DNA from: Polluticoccus soli
GTDB lineage: Bacteria; Bacteroidota; Bacteroidia; Chitinophagales; Chitinophagaceae
NCBI RefSeq assembly: GCF_029269745.1
Contig: NZ_JARJHT010000002.1
Location: forward strand, 1,116,001 to 1,180,000
Length of the DNA stretch: 64,000 bases
Direction: 5' to 3'
Shown here: positions 18,194 through 26,890 of the stretch, in pieces
Numbering within the stretch: the first letter of the stretch is position 1
Layout of the letters: each line of letters begins with the position of its first letter
Program-made: the position numbers and the translations under genes
The notes under the pieces: generated by a model
Database searches by the model: none
The model's input: the letters and a program-made list of their open reading frames with translations, nothing else
Told to the model about the DNA's origin: nothing

Positions 18194-18757
18194 TTATTTC
18201 GATTTACGTTTATTGTTCGTTTTTTCTTTCAGGGCTTCCAGACCTTTCCAGATATCATTGGCCGGCTTGTCTTCCGGCCCCGACAGCTGGTCGAGCAGTT
18301 TCAGGGCTTCAGGGTTGCAACCGGTTGTACCGTCTGCATTGTCAGGATGTACGTGCTGCAAAGGTATACTTAACATCACAAATTCGTACAACCAGTCGCT
18401 GATGTCTATCACAGTTTCGCCACGCGAAATGAATACAACATCGGCATCGTCATCTGCTTCTTCGTGTTCTTCACCAGTCAGCTTAATGACCAGGTCAAAC
18501 TCGTCCCACAGCCTCAATTTATAATCATCGCCACAACGATCGCAAGGTACTGTTACACTGCCATCTATATCAAAATGGCAAAGAAAGAAATTCGTCTTTT
18601 TGTCGAATTTCAGTTCTACCTGTGCGTCGAGGTCACGAAATTCTCTTTCAGTTCCACCCTTCTCTTCAATGAACTTATCATTCAGGTCGTATTGAAACAC
18701 ATGAACGCCGGGCTTTAACCCTTGCCATGCTATTTCAAATTCCCGGTTATGTTTCAT
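18194..18757 (-). CDS. DUF177 (YceD-like) protein
   Basis: This 187-residue cytosolic protein belongs to the DUF177/YceD family. The core signature is VPCDRCGDDYKLRLWDEFDLV (cut here to its CDRC heart near residue 74) and DISDWLYEFVMLSIPLQHVH (near 121). In other bacteria and in plants YceD proteins are linked to 23S rRNA processing or ribosome assembly. Its place directly upstream of rpmF and plsX is the conserved context for the family. It is the first gene of the operon. Confidence 0.88.
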   Translation of the reverse strand: MKHNREFEIAWQGLKPGVHVFQYDLNDKFIEEKGGTEREFRDLDAQVELKFDKKTNFFLCHFDIDGSVTVPCDRCGDDYKLRLWDEFDLVIKLTGEEHEEADDDADVVFISRGETVIDISDWLYEFVMLSIPLQHVHPDNADGTTGCNPEALKLLDQLSGPEDKPANDIWKGLEALKEKTNNKRKSK

Positions 18758-18879
18758 TTCGTTTATCTCCCGTTTCTTATAGGGCCTATAACATATAACA
18801 ATCTATTATACACCCTTATTCTCACTTCACTTCTGTCAAAAAACTTCAATGGGGTGCAAAGGTATAAAAATCCTCTGAA

Positions 18880-19782
18880 TTAGAGTAATTTATTTCGCTT
18901 TAATAAAAATGCATACAACACTTGTTCTACTGGTTCCGAAAGATCTACCGGGATACGGTCTATCTTATATTGATGACAGCGGGCTTCTATCATATCCTGG
19001 AATTCCTGCATTTGGTGTACATATTGCTCTTTTACCTGGTTAGGCTGCAATTTTATCTTTTCGCCACTTTCCATGTCCACAAACTCGTATGGCCGGTTTT
19101 CAAAATCGAAAGCCATTTCATGTTTACCGTCCATTATATGAAATAAAATCACCTCATGTTTGTTATACCTGAGGTGTTGCATCGCAGAGAACATCTCCTC
19201 AATCTGCTCGGCATCATCCATCATATCACTCAGAACTACGACCAATGACCGCTTGTGCATCTGCTCAGCTACCTGGTGCAGTGCTGAGGCTGCATTCGTT
19301 TTTTTATTCAGCGGGCTATACGATAGCGTCTTCTCCAGCTCGTGGATGAGCAAGCGGTAATGACTATGAGCCGACCTGCAATCGGAGAAATAATATATCT
19401 CCTCGTCAAACAAGGCTAAAGCCGCGGCGTCCAACTGGCGTTTGGTTAGTTGAAAAAGGCTGGCGGCAGCCAGGCAGCCAAACTGCAGTTTGCTATACTT
19501 TTTCTCATCTTTAGGAAAATGCATGGAAGACGAAGTGTCTAGCACCACGCAGCAACGAAGATTGGTCTCTTCTTCAAACCGCTTGATAAAAAGTTTATCG
19601 GTACGCCCATATACTCTCCAGTCTATGTGCCGGAGCGGGTCGCCTTGATTATACAATCTGTGCTCGGCAAATTCGACCGAAAAACCATGAAACGGGCTTT
19701 TATGGAGACCGATAATAAAACCTTCAACTACCTGCCGGGCAAGCAGTTCGAGGTTTTCTACCAGGGGATTTGGCTGTATCAT
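18880..19782 (-). CDS. DUF58 protein with von Willebrand A-like fold
   Basis: This 300-residue protein has the DUF58 signature FHGFSVEFAEHRLYNQGDPL followed by HIDWRVYGRTDKLFIKRFEEE (near 33-73), and a metal-ion-dependent adhesion site VVLDTSSSMHF (DxSxS near 80). DUF58 proteins are usually encoded with a MoxR-type AAA ATPase and membrane vWA proteins, but no MoxR gene is next to it here. They are thought to help assemble or activate other proteins. No membrane segment was found, so it is probably cytosolic. Confidence 0.88.
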   Translation of the reverse strand: MIQPNPLVENLELLARQVVEGFIIGLHKSPFHGFSVEFAEHRLYNQGDPLRHIDWRVYGRTDKLFIKRFEEETNLRCCVVLDTSSSMHFPKDEKKYSKLQFGCLAAASLFQLTKRQLDAAALALFDEEIYYFSDCRSAHSHYRLLIHELEKTLSYSPLNKKTNAASALHQVAEQMHKRSLVVVLSDMMDDAEQIEEMFSAMQHLRYNKHEVILFHIMDGKHEMAFDFENRPYEFVDMESGEKIKLQPNQVKEQYVHQMQEFQDMIEARCHQYKIDRIPVDLSEPVEQVLYAFLLKRNKLL

Positions 19783-19923
19783 TGGGTCATCTTGACCTAG
19801 TAAAGTTAAGCGAAATCAAACGTGCACGGCTACATCAGGCGGCGAATTCAATTATTATTAACGTTTGCATTGCGCTTTTGAAAATTTACTTTTATCTTCA
19901 ACCGTTCAAATAATAGTAACCCA

Positions 19924-20172
19924 ATGAAATTACGCCTCGTACTGTTAGCTGCTGCCTCCCTGCTGTTGATCACAAGCATGACCTCGTGCCGACGTGATTA
20001 TACATGCCAGTGTGAGATAACCTACAGCGGACAGCCCGGCTTACCTGACACTCTACTCCGGGACTATCCTATCACCGAAACGAAAAAGAAAGCCAAATCG
20101 CTGTGCGAACAAAACTCGGTTGAATCTGAGATGGATGGCATTAAGACAAAGGAAACCTGCTACTTATATTAA
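19924..20172 (+). CDS. small lipoprotein
   Basis: This 82-residue protein starts with a lipoprotein signal: hydrophobic residues 5-18 and lipobox ITSMTSC with the Cys near residue 22. The mature part has four further Cys (TCQCE, SLCEQ, ETCYLY), which could form two disulfides in the periplasm. I do not recognise a family. It lies 27 bases upstream of the DoxX-thioredoxin gene and could share its redox context. Confidence 0.65.
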   Translation: MKLRLVLLAAASLLLITSMTSCRRDYTCQCEITYSGQPGLPDTLLRDYPITETKKKAKSLCEQNSVESEMDGIKTKETCYLY

Positions 20173-20178
20173 TTGCCT

Positions 20179-20186
20179 TATTTTTG
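20179..20186 (+). promoter_or_regulatory. -7 promoter box of the DoxX-thioredoxin gene
   Basis: TATTTTTG matches TAnnTTTG, 13 bases before the ATG at 20200 and just after the stop of the preceding small lipoprotein gene. Confidence 0.4.
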
Positions 20187-20199
20187 AGCCATACAAGCT

Positions 20200-21129
20200 A
20201 TGGCAGATACAATTCAAAAATCAGGCGCTATTTTTTATATAAAAAGGATCTTAGGATTAATACTGCTGCTGGCACTCGCAGCAGTATTTTTATTTTCAGC
20301 CTATAGTAAACTGGTTTCATTCGAGGCCTTTCAGTGGACATTTGTTGACCTAGGCGTATCCAATATCATGGTAGCTTCGGTCATTGCACGGCTATTTATC
20401 GGGTTTGAATTCCTGATAGCGTTTTTCTTATTGTTCCATATTTACCTGACAAAGGTCACCTACCCTGCTACCATATTTATGTTGCTGGCACTCACAGGTT
20501 ACCTTGTCTTCCTGCTGGCAAAACAGGGAAACACAGGCAATTGCGGATGTTTCGGCGACTGGATCTATATGAAACCTATGGAGGCCATATGGAAAAACGT
20601 GGCTATGCTGGCGGCTGTAGGACTCTTGTATATTTTATACCCTGTTCGCCCTTACAAAGGCCAGGAATGGCTGGCGGCTATTGTAACGCCTTTTGTTTTG
20701 GAGCCACTAAATGTGAACAACACGCCAGAAAAAGCCAATCTGCCTATCAACCTTAGCCTGCTATATGAAGCCGGCTCTCAAAAACCAGAAGTAGAACTGC
20801 GGTCGGGTAAACACATTGTTGCTTTTATGAGTCTTACCTGCCCACACTGCAGGAAAGCAGCCTATTTTTTGCAAGTATTAAAGAAGAATGATCCCAAGCT
20901 TCCTATTTACTTGGTATTGAATGGAGATCCAGAGAATTTCAAAGCGTTTTTCGAGGAATCGAAAGCCTATAGGGTACCCCACATGTTATTCGACAACAAG
21001 CCCGCATTTATTGAACTGGCCGGAGAGTACGTGCCTGCCATCTATTGGGTAAACAACAGCGTGATCGAATACAAAAGCAACTACACCCAACTTGACCCAC
21101 AGTTGATAAAGAAGTGGGTAAAACAATAA
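20200..21129 (+). CDS. DoxX/MauE-like membrane protein fused to a thioredoxin-like domain
   Basis: This 309-residue protein starts with four membrane helices (about 15-35, 55-78, 82-105 and 128-147), in the pattern of the MauE/DoxX family. A GNCGCFGDW block (near 110) holds a Cys pair usual for redox-active members. After a linker, the C-terminal 110 residues form a thioredoxin-like domain with the active site LTCPHCRKAA (near 208, CPHC). The arrangement suggests that electrons pass across the membrane to the thioredoxin domain in the periplasm, as in other MauE or VKOR proteins, but this is inference. Partner proteins are unknown. Confidence 0.8.
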   Translation: MADTIQKSGAIFYIKRILGLILLLALAAVFLFSAYSKLVSFEAFQWTFVDLGVSNIMVASVIARLFIGFEFLIAFFLLFHIYLTKVTYPATIFMLLALTGYLVFLLAKQGNTGNCGCFGDWIYMKPMEAIWKNVAMLAAVGLLYILYPVRPYKGQEWLAAIVTPFVLEPLNVNNTPEKANLPINLSLLYEAGSQKPEVELRSGKHIVAFMSLTCPHCRKAAYFLQVLKKNDPKLPIYLVLNGDPENFKAFFEESKAYRVPHMLFDNKPAFIELAGEYVPAIYWVNNSVIEYKSNYTQLDPQLIKKWVKQ

Positions 21130-21134
21130 ATTTG
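21103..21134 (+). promoter_or_regulatory. promoter of the rluD-type gene
   Basis: TTG at 21103-21105 and TAAATTTG at 21127-21134, spaced by 21 bases, lie at the end of the upstream gene; the -7 box overlaps its stop codon. The ATG is at 21154. Confidence 0.5.
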
Positions 21135-21153
21135 CAGCCTTAATGCCATACTA

Positions 21154-22254
21154 ATGAGCGGAATTGACGAAATAGAAGATATAGACGACCTGCTGGACGA
21201 TGAGGATGAACAGGAAGGAGAACAAACCTCTGCCGAGCCGGTGGAGCGCCTGCGCATTGTAACAGATAAGCGCCAGGAGCCGCTTAGGATCGACAAATTC
21301 CTGATGAACCGCGTGGAAGGCGCGACCCGCAACAAGATACAGCAAGCGCTTGAGGAAGGCTTCATTAAAGTGAATAATGAGGTTGTAAAACCTAACTATA
21401 AAGTAAAGCCGGGCGATGAGATAATCGTTCTCGATACCCGCCGTCCCGAAACTACGGAGATCATACCCGAGCCACTACCGCTGGATATAGTGTACGAGGA
21501 TGACGATGTGATGGTGATCAATAAAAAGCCAGGTATGGTGGTTCACCCCGGCTGCGGCAACTACTCCGGCACATTGGTTAATGGCCTGGCTTATTACTTT
21601 CAAAAAGAGCATATTGAAGTGACCTCGCTGCACCGTGTAGGTCTCGTACACCGCATAGACAAAGACACAAGCGGTCTGATACTGATCGCCAAGACAGAAA
21701 AAGCAATGAGCGATCTTGCTTCACAGTTCAAAAAGCACACCGTACACCGCCGTTATATTGCGTTGGTTTGGGGCAATCTCGAAGAGGACGAAGGAACCAT
21801 CAATGCACACGTAGGCCGCAACCTGCGGTTCAGGAAGATCATGGCAACATTCCCCGATGGAGACCATGGCAAAGAAGCCATCACCCACTATAAGGTGTTG
21901 GAACGCTTCAATTATGTAAGCTTACTGGAACTGCGACTGGAAACCGGCCGCACCCACCAGATCAGGATTCATATGAAATCGCAAGGCCACCCACTTTTCA
22001 ATGATGCTACCTATGGCGGCGACGGCATTATTAAAGGTACTGTGTTTGCCAAGTACAAGCAATTTGTAGAAAACTGCTTCAAAATACTGCCCCGGCAAGC
22101 CCTGCATGCCAAAGAACTAGGTTTTACCCATCCCAAAACAAGGCAGTGGATGCAGTTCGACTCTGAGATACCTGACGACATGAAACAGGTGATTGAAAAA
22201 TGGCGCACTTACACCAGCGGGATGACTCAGCAACTGAGAGACCAGTTAAGTTAG
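21154..22254 (+). CDS. rluD: RluD-family 23S rRNA pseudouridine synthase
   Basis: This 366-residue enzyme turns uridine to pseudouridine in rRNA. An acidic N-terminal tail (residues 1-30) precedes an S4 RNA-binding domain (about 40-95, LRIDKFLMNRVEGATRNKIQ). The catalytic domain carries LVHRIDKDTSGLILIAKT (near 165-182), with the catalytic Asp in HRIDKDTSG, and LLELRLETGRTHQIRIHMKS (near 255-275). The S4 domain and the motifs fit RluD, which modifies positions in helix 69, though the exact target is not proven. It has its own promoter. Confidence 0.92.
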   Translation: MSGIDEIEDIDDLLDDEDEQEGEQTSAEPVERLRIVTDKRQEPLRIDKFLMNRVEGATRNKIQQALEEGFIKVNNEVVKPNYKVKPGDEIIVLDTRRPETTEIIPEPLPLDIVYEDDDVMVINKKPGMVVHPGCGNYSGTLVNGLAYYFQKEHIEVTSLHRVGLVHRIDKDTSGLILIAKTEKAMSDLASQFKKHTVHRRYIALVWGNLEEDEGTINAHVGRNLRFRKIMATFPDGDHGKEAITHYKVLERFNYVSLLELRLETGRTHQIRIHMKSQGHPLFNDATYGGDGIIKGTVFAKYKQFVENCFKILPRQALHAKELGFTHPKTRQWMQFDSEIPDDMKQVIEKWRTYTSGMTQQLRDQLS

Positions 22255-22364
22255 AACGTCCAACACATAAAGCTTATCGACATAAGTCGGTTTTCCAGTT
22301 GTTAAATATTAACTTGCCAATGTTAAAAGGTAAGCTCGGCTGGTTCTAAGTGGCTGAGATGCCG

Positions 22365-22372
22365 TATTTTTG
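22365..22372 (+). promoter_or_regulatory. -7 promoter box of tatA
   Basis: TATTTTTG matches TAnnTTTG and lies 26 bases before the ATG at 22399. Confidence 0.5.
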
Positions 22373-22398
22373 CTGCATACTCATTTAAACAGATTGTT

Positions 22399-22617
22399 AT
22401 GTCATTATTAGCGATTCAACCGCAATTGTTGATTTCTATGCCAAGTGGTGGAGAATGGATCACCATCCTGATCGTTGTTATTGTACTATTTGGTGGTAAG
22501 AAAATTCCGGAACTGGCTCGCGGTATTGGCAAAGGCATTCGTGAGTTCAATGACGCTAAAGAAGGCGTTAAGAACGAGATCGAATCTGGTATGAGGGAGA
22601 AAGAGAAGGCTCAGTAA
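22399..22617 (+). CDS. tatA: Sec-independent protein translocase TatA
   Basis: This 72-residue protein has one membrane helix (about residues 18-34, ITILIVVIVLFGGKK) followed by the family's hinge and amphipathic helix KIPELARGIGKGIREFNDAK. TatA assembles into the pore through which folded proteins with twin-arginine signals cross the inner membrane. The first 14 residues are longer than usual, and the ATG at residue 15 is an alternative start. No tatC lies nearby in the window. Confidence 0.93.
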   Translation: MSLLAIQPQLLISMPSGGEWITILIVVIVLFGGKKIPELARGIGKGIREFNDAKEGVKNEIESGMREKEKAQ

Positions 22618-22719
22618 GGCCTTAGCTGCTAGTGCAGCCGTGTTTACAGAAACATTAAATCTGGGAAAGAAAGTAGCCCATTGGGTTGCATTGTTTTCAC
22701 CGCTTAAAACGATCAAAAC

Positions 22720-23844
22720 ATGCAATTAAGAGATCTTTTACTGAGTTCGTTAGCCACACTCACCATAGCTTCGGCAAGCGCGCAAACCGGCCAAAAACCG
22801 GCGCCGCATACGAAGGTGGTAAAAACTGACACCATTGTTATCCGCAAGCCGCTTGTAAAGCCTGGTATGCCTGCTCAGACGCTGGCAGCCAATGCTGTTA
22901 TGGCAGTTCCGGAAAAGAAGCCATACAAGCCCGTGCCCCTGGCTGGCGAAAAGGCGTACTACGGTACAATGGATGATTATATCAAGGAATTTGTGAAGAA
23001 GTACCTCCGTGTGCACCAGCAAACACTTAGCGTGGTGATGGGACGTGGTAATACTCAATTCTCCCTGATGGACAATGTGCTGCAACAGCATGATATCCCA
23101 AAAGAGCTGAAATACTTAGCAGTTATCGAGTCTGCGCTCAACCACAATGCAGTATCGCGTGTGGGTGCGGTAGGGCCATGGCAATTTATGGCGTCGACAG
23201 CGCGCATGATGGGCCTGAAAGTAAGCGGTAAGAAAGATGAAAGAAGAGACTTGTATAAGTCGACCAACGCGGCGGCAAAATACCTGGCTTACCTCTATGA
23301 TCAACTAAATGACTGGCTACTTGTGGTCGCTGCTTATAACAGTGGTCCTGCACCGATACACCGTGCTATAGCACGCACCGGTAGCAATAGCTTCTGGGAT
23401 ATAAAACAGCATTTGCCTAAAGAAACCCAGGGTCACGTGATGGCATTTATTGCTACGGCTACCATATTTGAGAACATGAGCAAGTTCATTGGTATCAGCG
23501 ACCTGCCTGACGATATGAGCGTTACTAAAGAGGATGTTGCGCTTGTTGACAAAAAGGCAATGCCCAAAAAACCGAAGATCGTCTTCAGCGACGATGAGTT
23601 GAAAAACATGGCTATTGTACGCTTGTCTGAACCGCTGAGTGAAGAACTGATGGTGAAAGAGCTGGGGCTTGATAAAAAGACCCATGACAAATGGAATCCA
23701 GACTACGACATGTACGAAATGGGAACATATGCAACAGAATTCTATAGTCTGCGTATACCCAAAGAAAAGCTGGATAATTTCATTGAAAAGAAAGAAATGC
23801 TGACGAAACGCTCCAGGCAGATCTACAGCGCTCTGAATATGTAA
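22720..23844 (+). CDS. lytic transglycosylase (MltD-like, SLT domain)
   Basis: This 374-residue exported enzyme cleaves the glycan backbone of peptidoglycan. A signal peptide covers residues 1-21. The SLT domain begins with KYLAVIESALNHNAVSRVGA (catalytic Glu near 136), followed by GPWQFMASTARMMGL, and then VVAAYNSGPAPIHRAI (near 204). These blocks define family 1 lytic transglycosylases of the MltD type. No LysM repeat was seen, but residues 270-374 form an extra C-terminal region of unknown function. It should act in the periplasm. Confidence 0.9.
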   Translation: MQLRDLLLSSLATLTIASASAQTGQKPAPHTKVVKTDTIVIRKPLVKPGMPAQTLAANAVMAVPEKKPYKPVPLAGEKAYYGTMDDYIKEFVKKYLRVHQQTLSVVMGRGNTQFSLMDNVLQQHDIPKELKYLAVIESALNHNAVSRVGAVGPWQFMASTARMMGLKVSGKKDERRDLYKSTNAAAKYLAYLYDQLNDWLLVVAAYNSGPAPIHRAIARTGSNSFWDIKQHLPKETQGHVMAFIATATIFENMSKFIGISDLPDDMSVTKEDVALVDKKAMPKKPKIVFSDDELKNMAIVRLSEPLSEELMVKELGLDKKTHDKWNPDYDMYEMGTYATEFYSLRIPKEKLDNFIEKKEMLTKRSRQIYSALNM

Positions 23845-23875
23845 GAAAATATTTTTCAGTTACAAGTTTTTGTAC

Positions 23876-23883
23876 TACCTTTG
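23876..23883 (+). promoter_or_regulatory. -7 promoter box of rpsT
   Basis: TACCTTTG matches TAnnTTTG. The next bases, GCAGTCCCTTAAAAA, recur almost exactly after the rpmB promoter box at 40084. The ATG is at 23911. Confidence 0.65.
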
Positions 23884-23910
23884 CAGTCCCTTAAAAAGAA
23901 TATTAATTAG

Positions 23911-24165
23911 ATGGCAAACCATAAAGCAACCAAAAAGGATATCCGTCAGAGTGAAAAACGTCGCGAGCGCAACCGTTACTACGGTAAAACCACTCGTAAT
24001 GCCATTCGTACCCTGCTGGCTACTACCGATAAAGCTGTAGTTGCGGAGCAACTGCCGAAAGTGATATCTATGATCGATAAACTGGCTAAACGCAATGTTA
24101 TTCACAAGAACAAAGCCAGCAACCTGAAATCAGGTATCGTAAAGAAATTGAGCGCAGTGGCTTAA
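23911..24165 (+). CDS. rpsT: 30S ribosomal protein S20
   Basis: This 84-residue basic, helical protein matches S20: [20 protein letters not shown] at the N terminus and [18 protein letters not shown] at the C terminus are typical. S20 binds 16S rRNA and helps early 30S assembly. It stands alone between its own promoter and a strong terminator. Confidence 0.96.
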   Translation: MANHKATKKDIRQSEKRRERNRYYGKTTRNAIRTLLATTDKAVVAEQLPKVISMIDKLAKRNVIHKNKASNLKSGIVKKLSAVA

Positions 24166-24186
24166 GCCTTTTTATATATCTCATTG

Positions 24187-24214
24187 AAAAATCCCCGGAA
24201 TTCCGGGGATTTTT
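24187..24214. terminator. Rho-independent terminator of rpsT
   Basis: A perfect 14-base-pair palindrome (24187-24200 with 24201-24214) with GC-rich core and A/T-run ends, 21 bases after the rpsT stop. It could work on both strands. Confidence 0.9.
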
Positions 24215-24387
24215 GCGTTTCTCCAGAATATTTTTCCGGCACTTTATTAACTAGCAACTAATAAGGCGATAAACATCAATAACTTATAGGAAACTAGCTA
24301 CAAACGGTCACTAATTCCTATTTTTTTAATGCGGTTTGATTGTTATATTTATTAACAATACAATAACAACCCTTTAAAAAGTAGAAG

Positions 24388-26124
24388 ATGAAACACCTTT
24401 TATTCCTCGTTCTTTTCGTGTTGTTTGGTGAACTGGCTATCGCCCAGCAGTATTCTGTAAATAGCACCACTGGTAGCAACAGCTATCCTTTCAACACTAC
24501 AGCTGGTAACAAAGTAGCCTGGCTATACCTGCCGAGTGACTTTGGCACACCTCCTGCAGGCACGATTACCGATATATATTTTCGGACATCTTCATCGGCA
24601 ACCAATGCCACGTACACCAATTTCTCGATCAAAATGGGATTAACGTCAACCTCTGCGTGGACGTCGTCTACATATCCTGCAACAGGGTTGACCACCGTTG
24701 TCTCCAGTGCATCGTATGTAATGGCCTCCGTTCCCAACATAGCTAGCGGCTGGCAGAAGATAACGCTTCAAACTCCGTTTGTTTTTGACGGCACATCAAA
24801 CATCATCGTCATGGTAGAAAGCCAGAGCTATTCAAATGGCTTTTCGGTTTACCAAAACAGCCTGACAGGCCGTCGAATATATGGTACATATGGGTCCGCC
24901 TCAGGCAGCGGGTATGATGGTACCTATGCAGGTTTTGGGTTTGATATCCTAACATGCCCTTCTCCTGTTTTAAGCGCACAGCCTCAAAACAAGAACCAGT
25001 GCGAGGGTACAAATGTCAACTTCTCTGTGACTGCTACCAACACCAGCTTTTACCAATGGCAAGTGAATACCGGATCTGGATTTGTTGACATTAACAACAA
25101 TGCCATTTACAGCGGAGCAACTACAAGCAGCCTCAACGTAGCAACGATATCAATGCCTTATAATAACAATCAATACCGTTGCATTCTTACGGGTGCGTGT
25201 AACAACCCTGTTACATCAAACGTTGCAACGCTTAATGTAATGCCCGGCGCAACGATCACTAATCAAACAATGTCGGGCAGTGTATGCGAAACAGCGGCAA
25301 CGAGCATGAATGTGACCGCCTTCGGCTCAGTAACCAGCTACCAGTGGCAAATGGCAATTGCAACCGTCGGTATTTTCAGCGATGTGCCAAACTCATTCCC
25401 GTATTCGGGCACCACATCGCCAACACTCAACATCGTTAATACACCAGACACCTTAAACGATTATATTTTCCGTTGTGTAGTATCAGCGACAGGACAATGT
25501 AGCGGGGTAACCTCTGCCTCCATTCCACTTACCGTTCTTACCCCACCGGAAATAAATCCAGGCGGTCCGGTAGACCAGAAAGTACAGCCTACTGAAGATG
25601 CTGCGTTCACAATCTCTGTAAATGGTCAGAATTATAATACCTACTGGCAGGCTAGTGCCGACGGCATTACCTATTCAAATATAAATGACAATATTCTTTA
25701 TAAAGGCACAAAAACTTCCACCCTGCTGGTGAAAAACCCTCCGCTCTCCATGGCCGAGTGGTGGTTCCGTAGCATTATTAAATCTACCGATCCTGGCTGC
25801 GGAATATATCATGATACCAGCGCACCGGCACAGCTTAAAATGTACCTGCCAAATTCGGTTTCAAATGTAGTGGGCGAAGGTGGCATACTGCTCTCCCCCA
25901 ACCCGGCCACCGGCGCTGAAATTTTTATCGATAACCAAACAACTGTAAGGAACGTTAACGTTACTGTAATCGATAATCTGGGCAGAACGGTATTGGCTAC
26001 CAGATATCAGCTGGCAACAGGCAGCAACCCGTTAAATATTTCACAATTGGCGCCAGGTCTGTATACTTTGCGGCTCGCAGACGATACTGGCAAACTCATC
26101 AATAGACGATTCACACGGCAATAA
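24388..26124 (+). CDS. secreted multi-domain protein with Ig-like repeats and T9SS sorting domain
   Basis: This 578-residue exported protein has a signal peptide (residues 1-19, FGELAIAQ). Residues 20-195 form a beta-rich domain of unknown family. Residues 195-490 contain three Ig-like repeats, each with a YQWQ or YWQA strand, a GATTSSLNV-type turn and an YRCIL/FRCVV Cys strand. The last 75 residues are a T9SS type A sorting domain (LSPNPATGAEIFI to APGLYTLRL). Such proteins are moved across the outer membrane and stay on the surface or are released, often as adhesins or enzymes. No catalytic motif was seen. Confidence 0.85.
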   Translation: MKHLLFLVLFVLFGELAIAQQYSVNSTTGSNSYPFNTTAGNKVAWLYLPSDFGTPPAGTITDIYFRTSSSATNATYTNFSIKMGLTSTSAWTSSTYPATGLTTVVSSASYVMASVPNIASGWQKITLQTPFVFDGTSNIIVMVESQSYSNGFSVYQNSLTGRRIYGTYGSASGSGYDGTYAGFGFDILTCPSPVLSAQPQNKNQCEGTNVNFSVTATNTSFYQWQVNTGSGFVDINNNAIYSGATTSSLNVATISMPYNNNQYRCILTGACNNPVTSNVATLNVMPGATITNQTMSGSVCETAATSMNVTAFGSVTSYQWQMAIATVGIFSDVPNSFPYSGTTSPTLNIVNTPDTLNDYIFRCVVSATGQCSGVTSASIPLTVLTPPEINPGGPVDQKVQPTEDAAFTISVNGQNYNTYWQASADGITYSNINDNILYKGTKTSTLLVKNPPLSMAEWWFRSIIKSTDPGCGIYHDTSAPAQLKMYLPNSVSNVVGEGGILLSPNPATGAEIFIDNQTTVRNVNVTVIDNLGRTVLATRYQLATGSNPLNISQLAPGLYTLRLADDTGKLINRRFTRQ

Positions 26125-26144
26125 AAGCTTTTACCCATTACTTT

Positions 26145-26175
26145 AACCGTCCGCCAACAAGCGGACGGTTTTTTT
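26145..26175 (+). terminator. Rho-independent terminator
   Basis: A 9-base-pair stem (26146-26154 with 26161-26169) with a 6-base loop is followed by a run of six T residues. It ends the T9SS-protein message 21 bases after the stop. Confidence 0.9.
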
Positions 26176-26180
26176 GTACC

Positions 26181-26188
26181 TATCTTTG
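26181..26188 (+). promoter_or_regulatory. -7 promoter box of the gene at 26206
   Basis: TATCTTTG matches TAnnTTTG, just five bases after the terminator and 17 bases before the ATG. Confidence 0.6.
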
Positions 26189-26205
26189 CAGCAAGTTTTG
26201 TTGAT

Positions 26206-26673
26206 ATGAAAGACCTGCTGAATAAGATGACTGAAAAGGTGGCTGAAACAAGAGATGCCGCTGTTGAAGCTTTTGAATCTAACCTGAACTTCGCTAAGTT
26301 TTCGGAGAAGTTTACAGGCATGAGTGATAGCGCCAAAGAGAAATCTATCAACTTCATGAATGACCTCATCTCTTTGTCACCCATTATTGACGAGATCGGA
26401 TTTGCTACAACAGGCATCACAGTAAGCCTTGGTCTTCCACCCGATGTGACATTCCACTTTCAAAAAGCCACCGACATACCCACAGAAAAAAGGGATGCTA
26501 TCCTGGAGCAGCATAAAGACAAAGCAATGCTCAGTACAATAGTAAAAACATTATTGCTTGCCGATAGCTATCAGCAAAAACTAAAATTGGGTTCATTCCA
26601 CTTTACTAATATAGATGTGTGCATTGGCCTGACAGGCGGTGTAAGCTTTCAATTAGTTCCGAAAGACAAATAG
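26206..26673 (+). CDS. conserved hypothetical protein
   Basis: This 155-residue protein is cytosolic by sequence, with no signal peptide. The N-terminal half is rich in charged helices (residues 1-60); the second half has hydrophobic strands (GITVSLGLPPDVTFHFQK and SFHFTNIDVCIGLTGGVSFQ). I do not recognise a family or function. It is followed two bases after its stop by ywbE, so the two are clearly cotranscribed. Promoter and terminator elements frame this pair as a separate unit. Confidence 0.65.
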   Translation: MKDLLNKMTEKVAETRDAAVEAFESNLNFAKFSEKFTGMSDSAKEKSINFMNDLISLSPIIDEIGFATTGITVSLGLPPDVTFHFQKATDIPTEKRDAILEQHKDKAMLSTIVKTLLLADSYQQKLKLGSFHFTNIDVCIGLTGGVSFQLVPKDK

Positions 26674-26675
26674 AA

Positions 26676-26888
26676 ATGAATAAGAACGGGCAATACCGTG
26701 CCGATGTAAAACCCGGCATGGAAGTGGATATTATTTTAAAGAAAGACCAACGCACAGGCGAACGCACACGAGGATATGTAAAACGTCTGCTCACTAGTGC
26801 CACTTATCATTCACGTGGCATTAAGGTAATGCTGGATGATGGACAGGTAGGCCGGGTTATAGAAATAATAGACGAAGAAACGGAGTAG
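26676..26888 (+). CDS. ywbE: YwbE family protein
   Basis: This 70-residue protein matches the YwbE family (DUF2196): NGQYRADVKPGMEVDIILKK followed by DQRTGERTRGYVKRLLT and HSRGIKVMLDDGQVGRV. Its biochemical role is unknown; the small beta-barrel-like fold suggests nucleic-acid or protein binding. I chose the ATG at 26676, two bases after the preceding stop. A longer in-frame reading overlaps the previous gene and adds residues foreign to the family. Confidence 0.88.
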   Translation: MNKNGQYRADVKPGMEVDIILKKDQRTGERTRGYVKRLLTSATYHSRGIKVMLDDGQVGRVIEIIDEETE

Positions 26889-26890
26889 GA

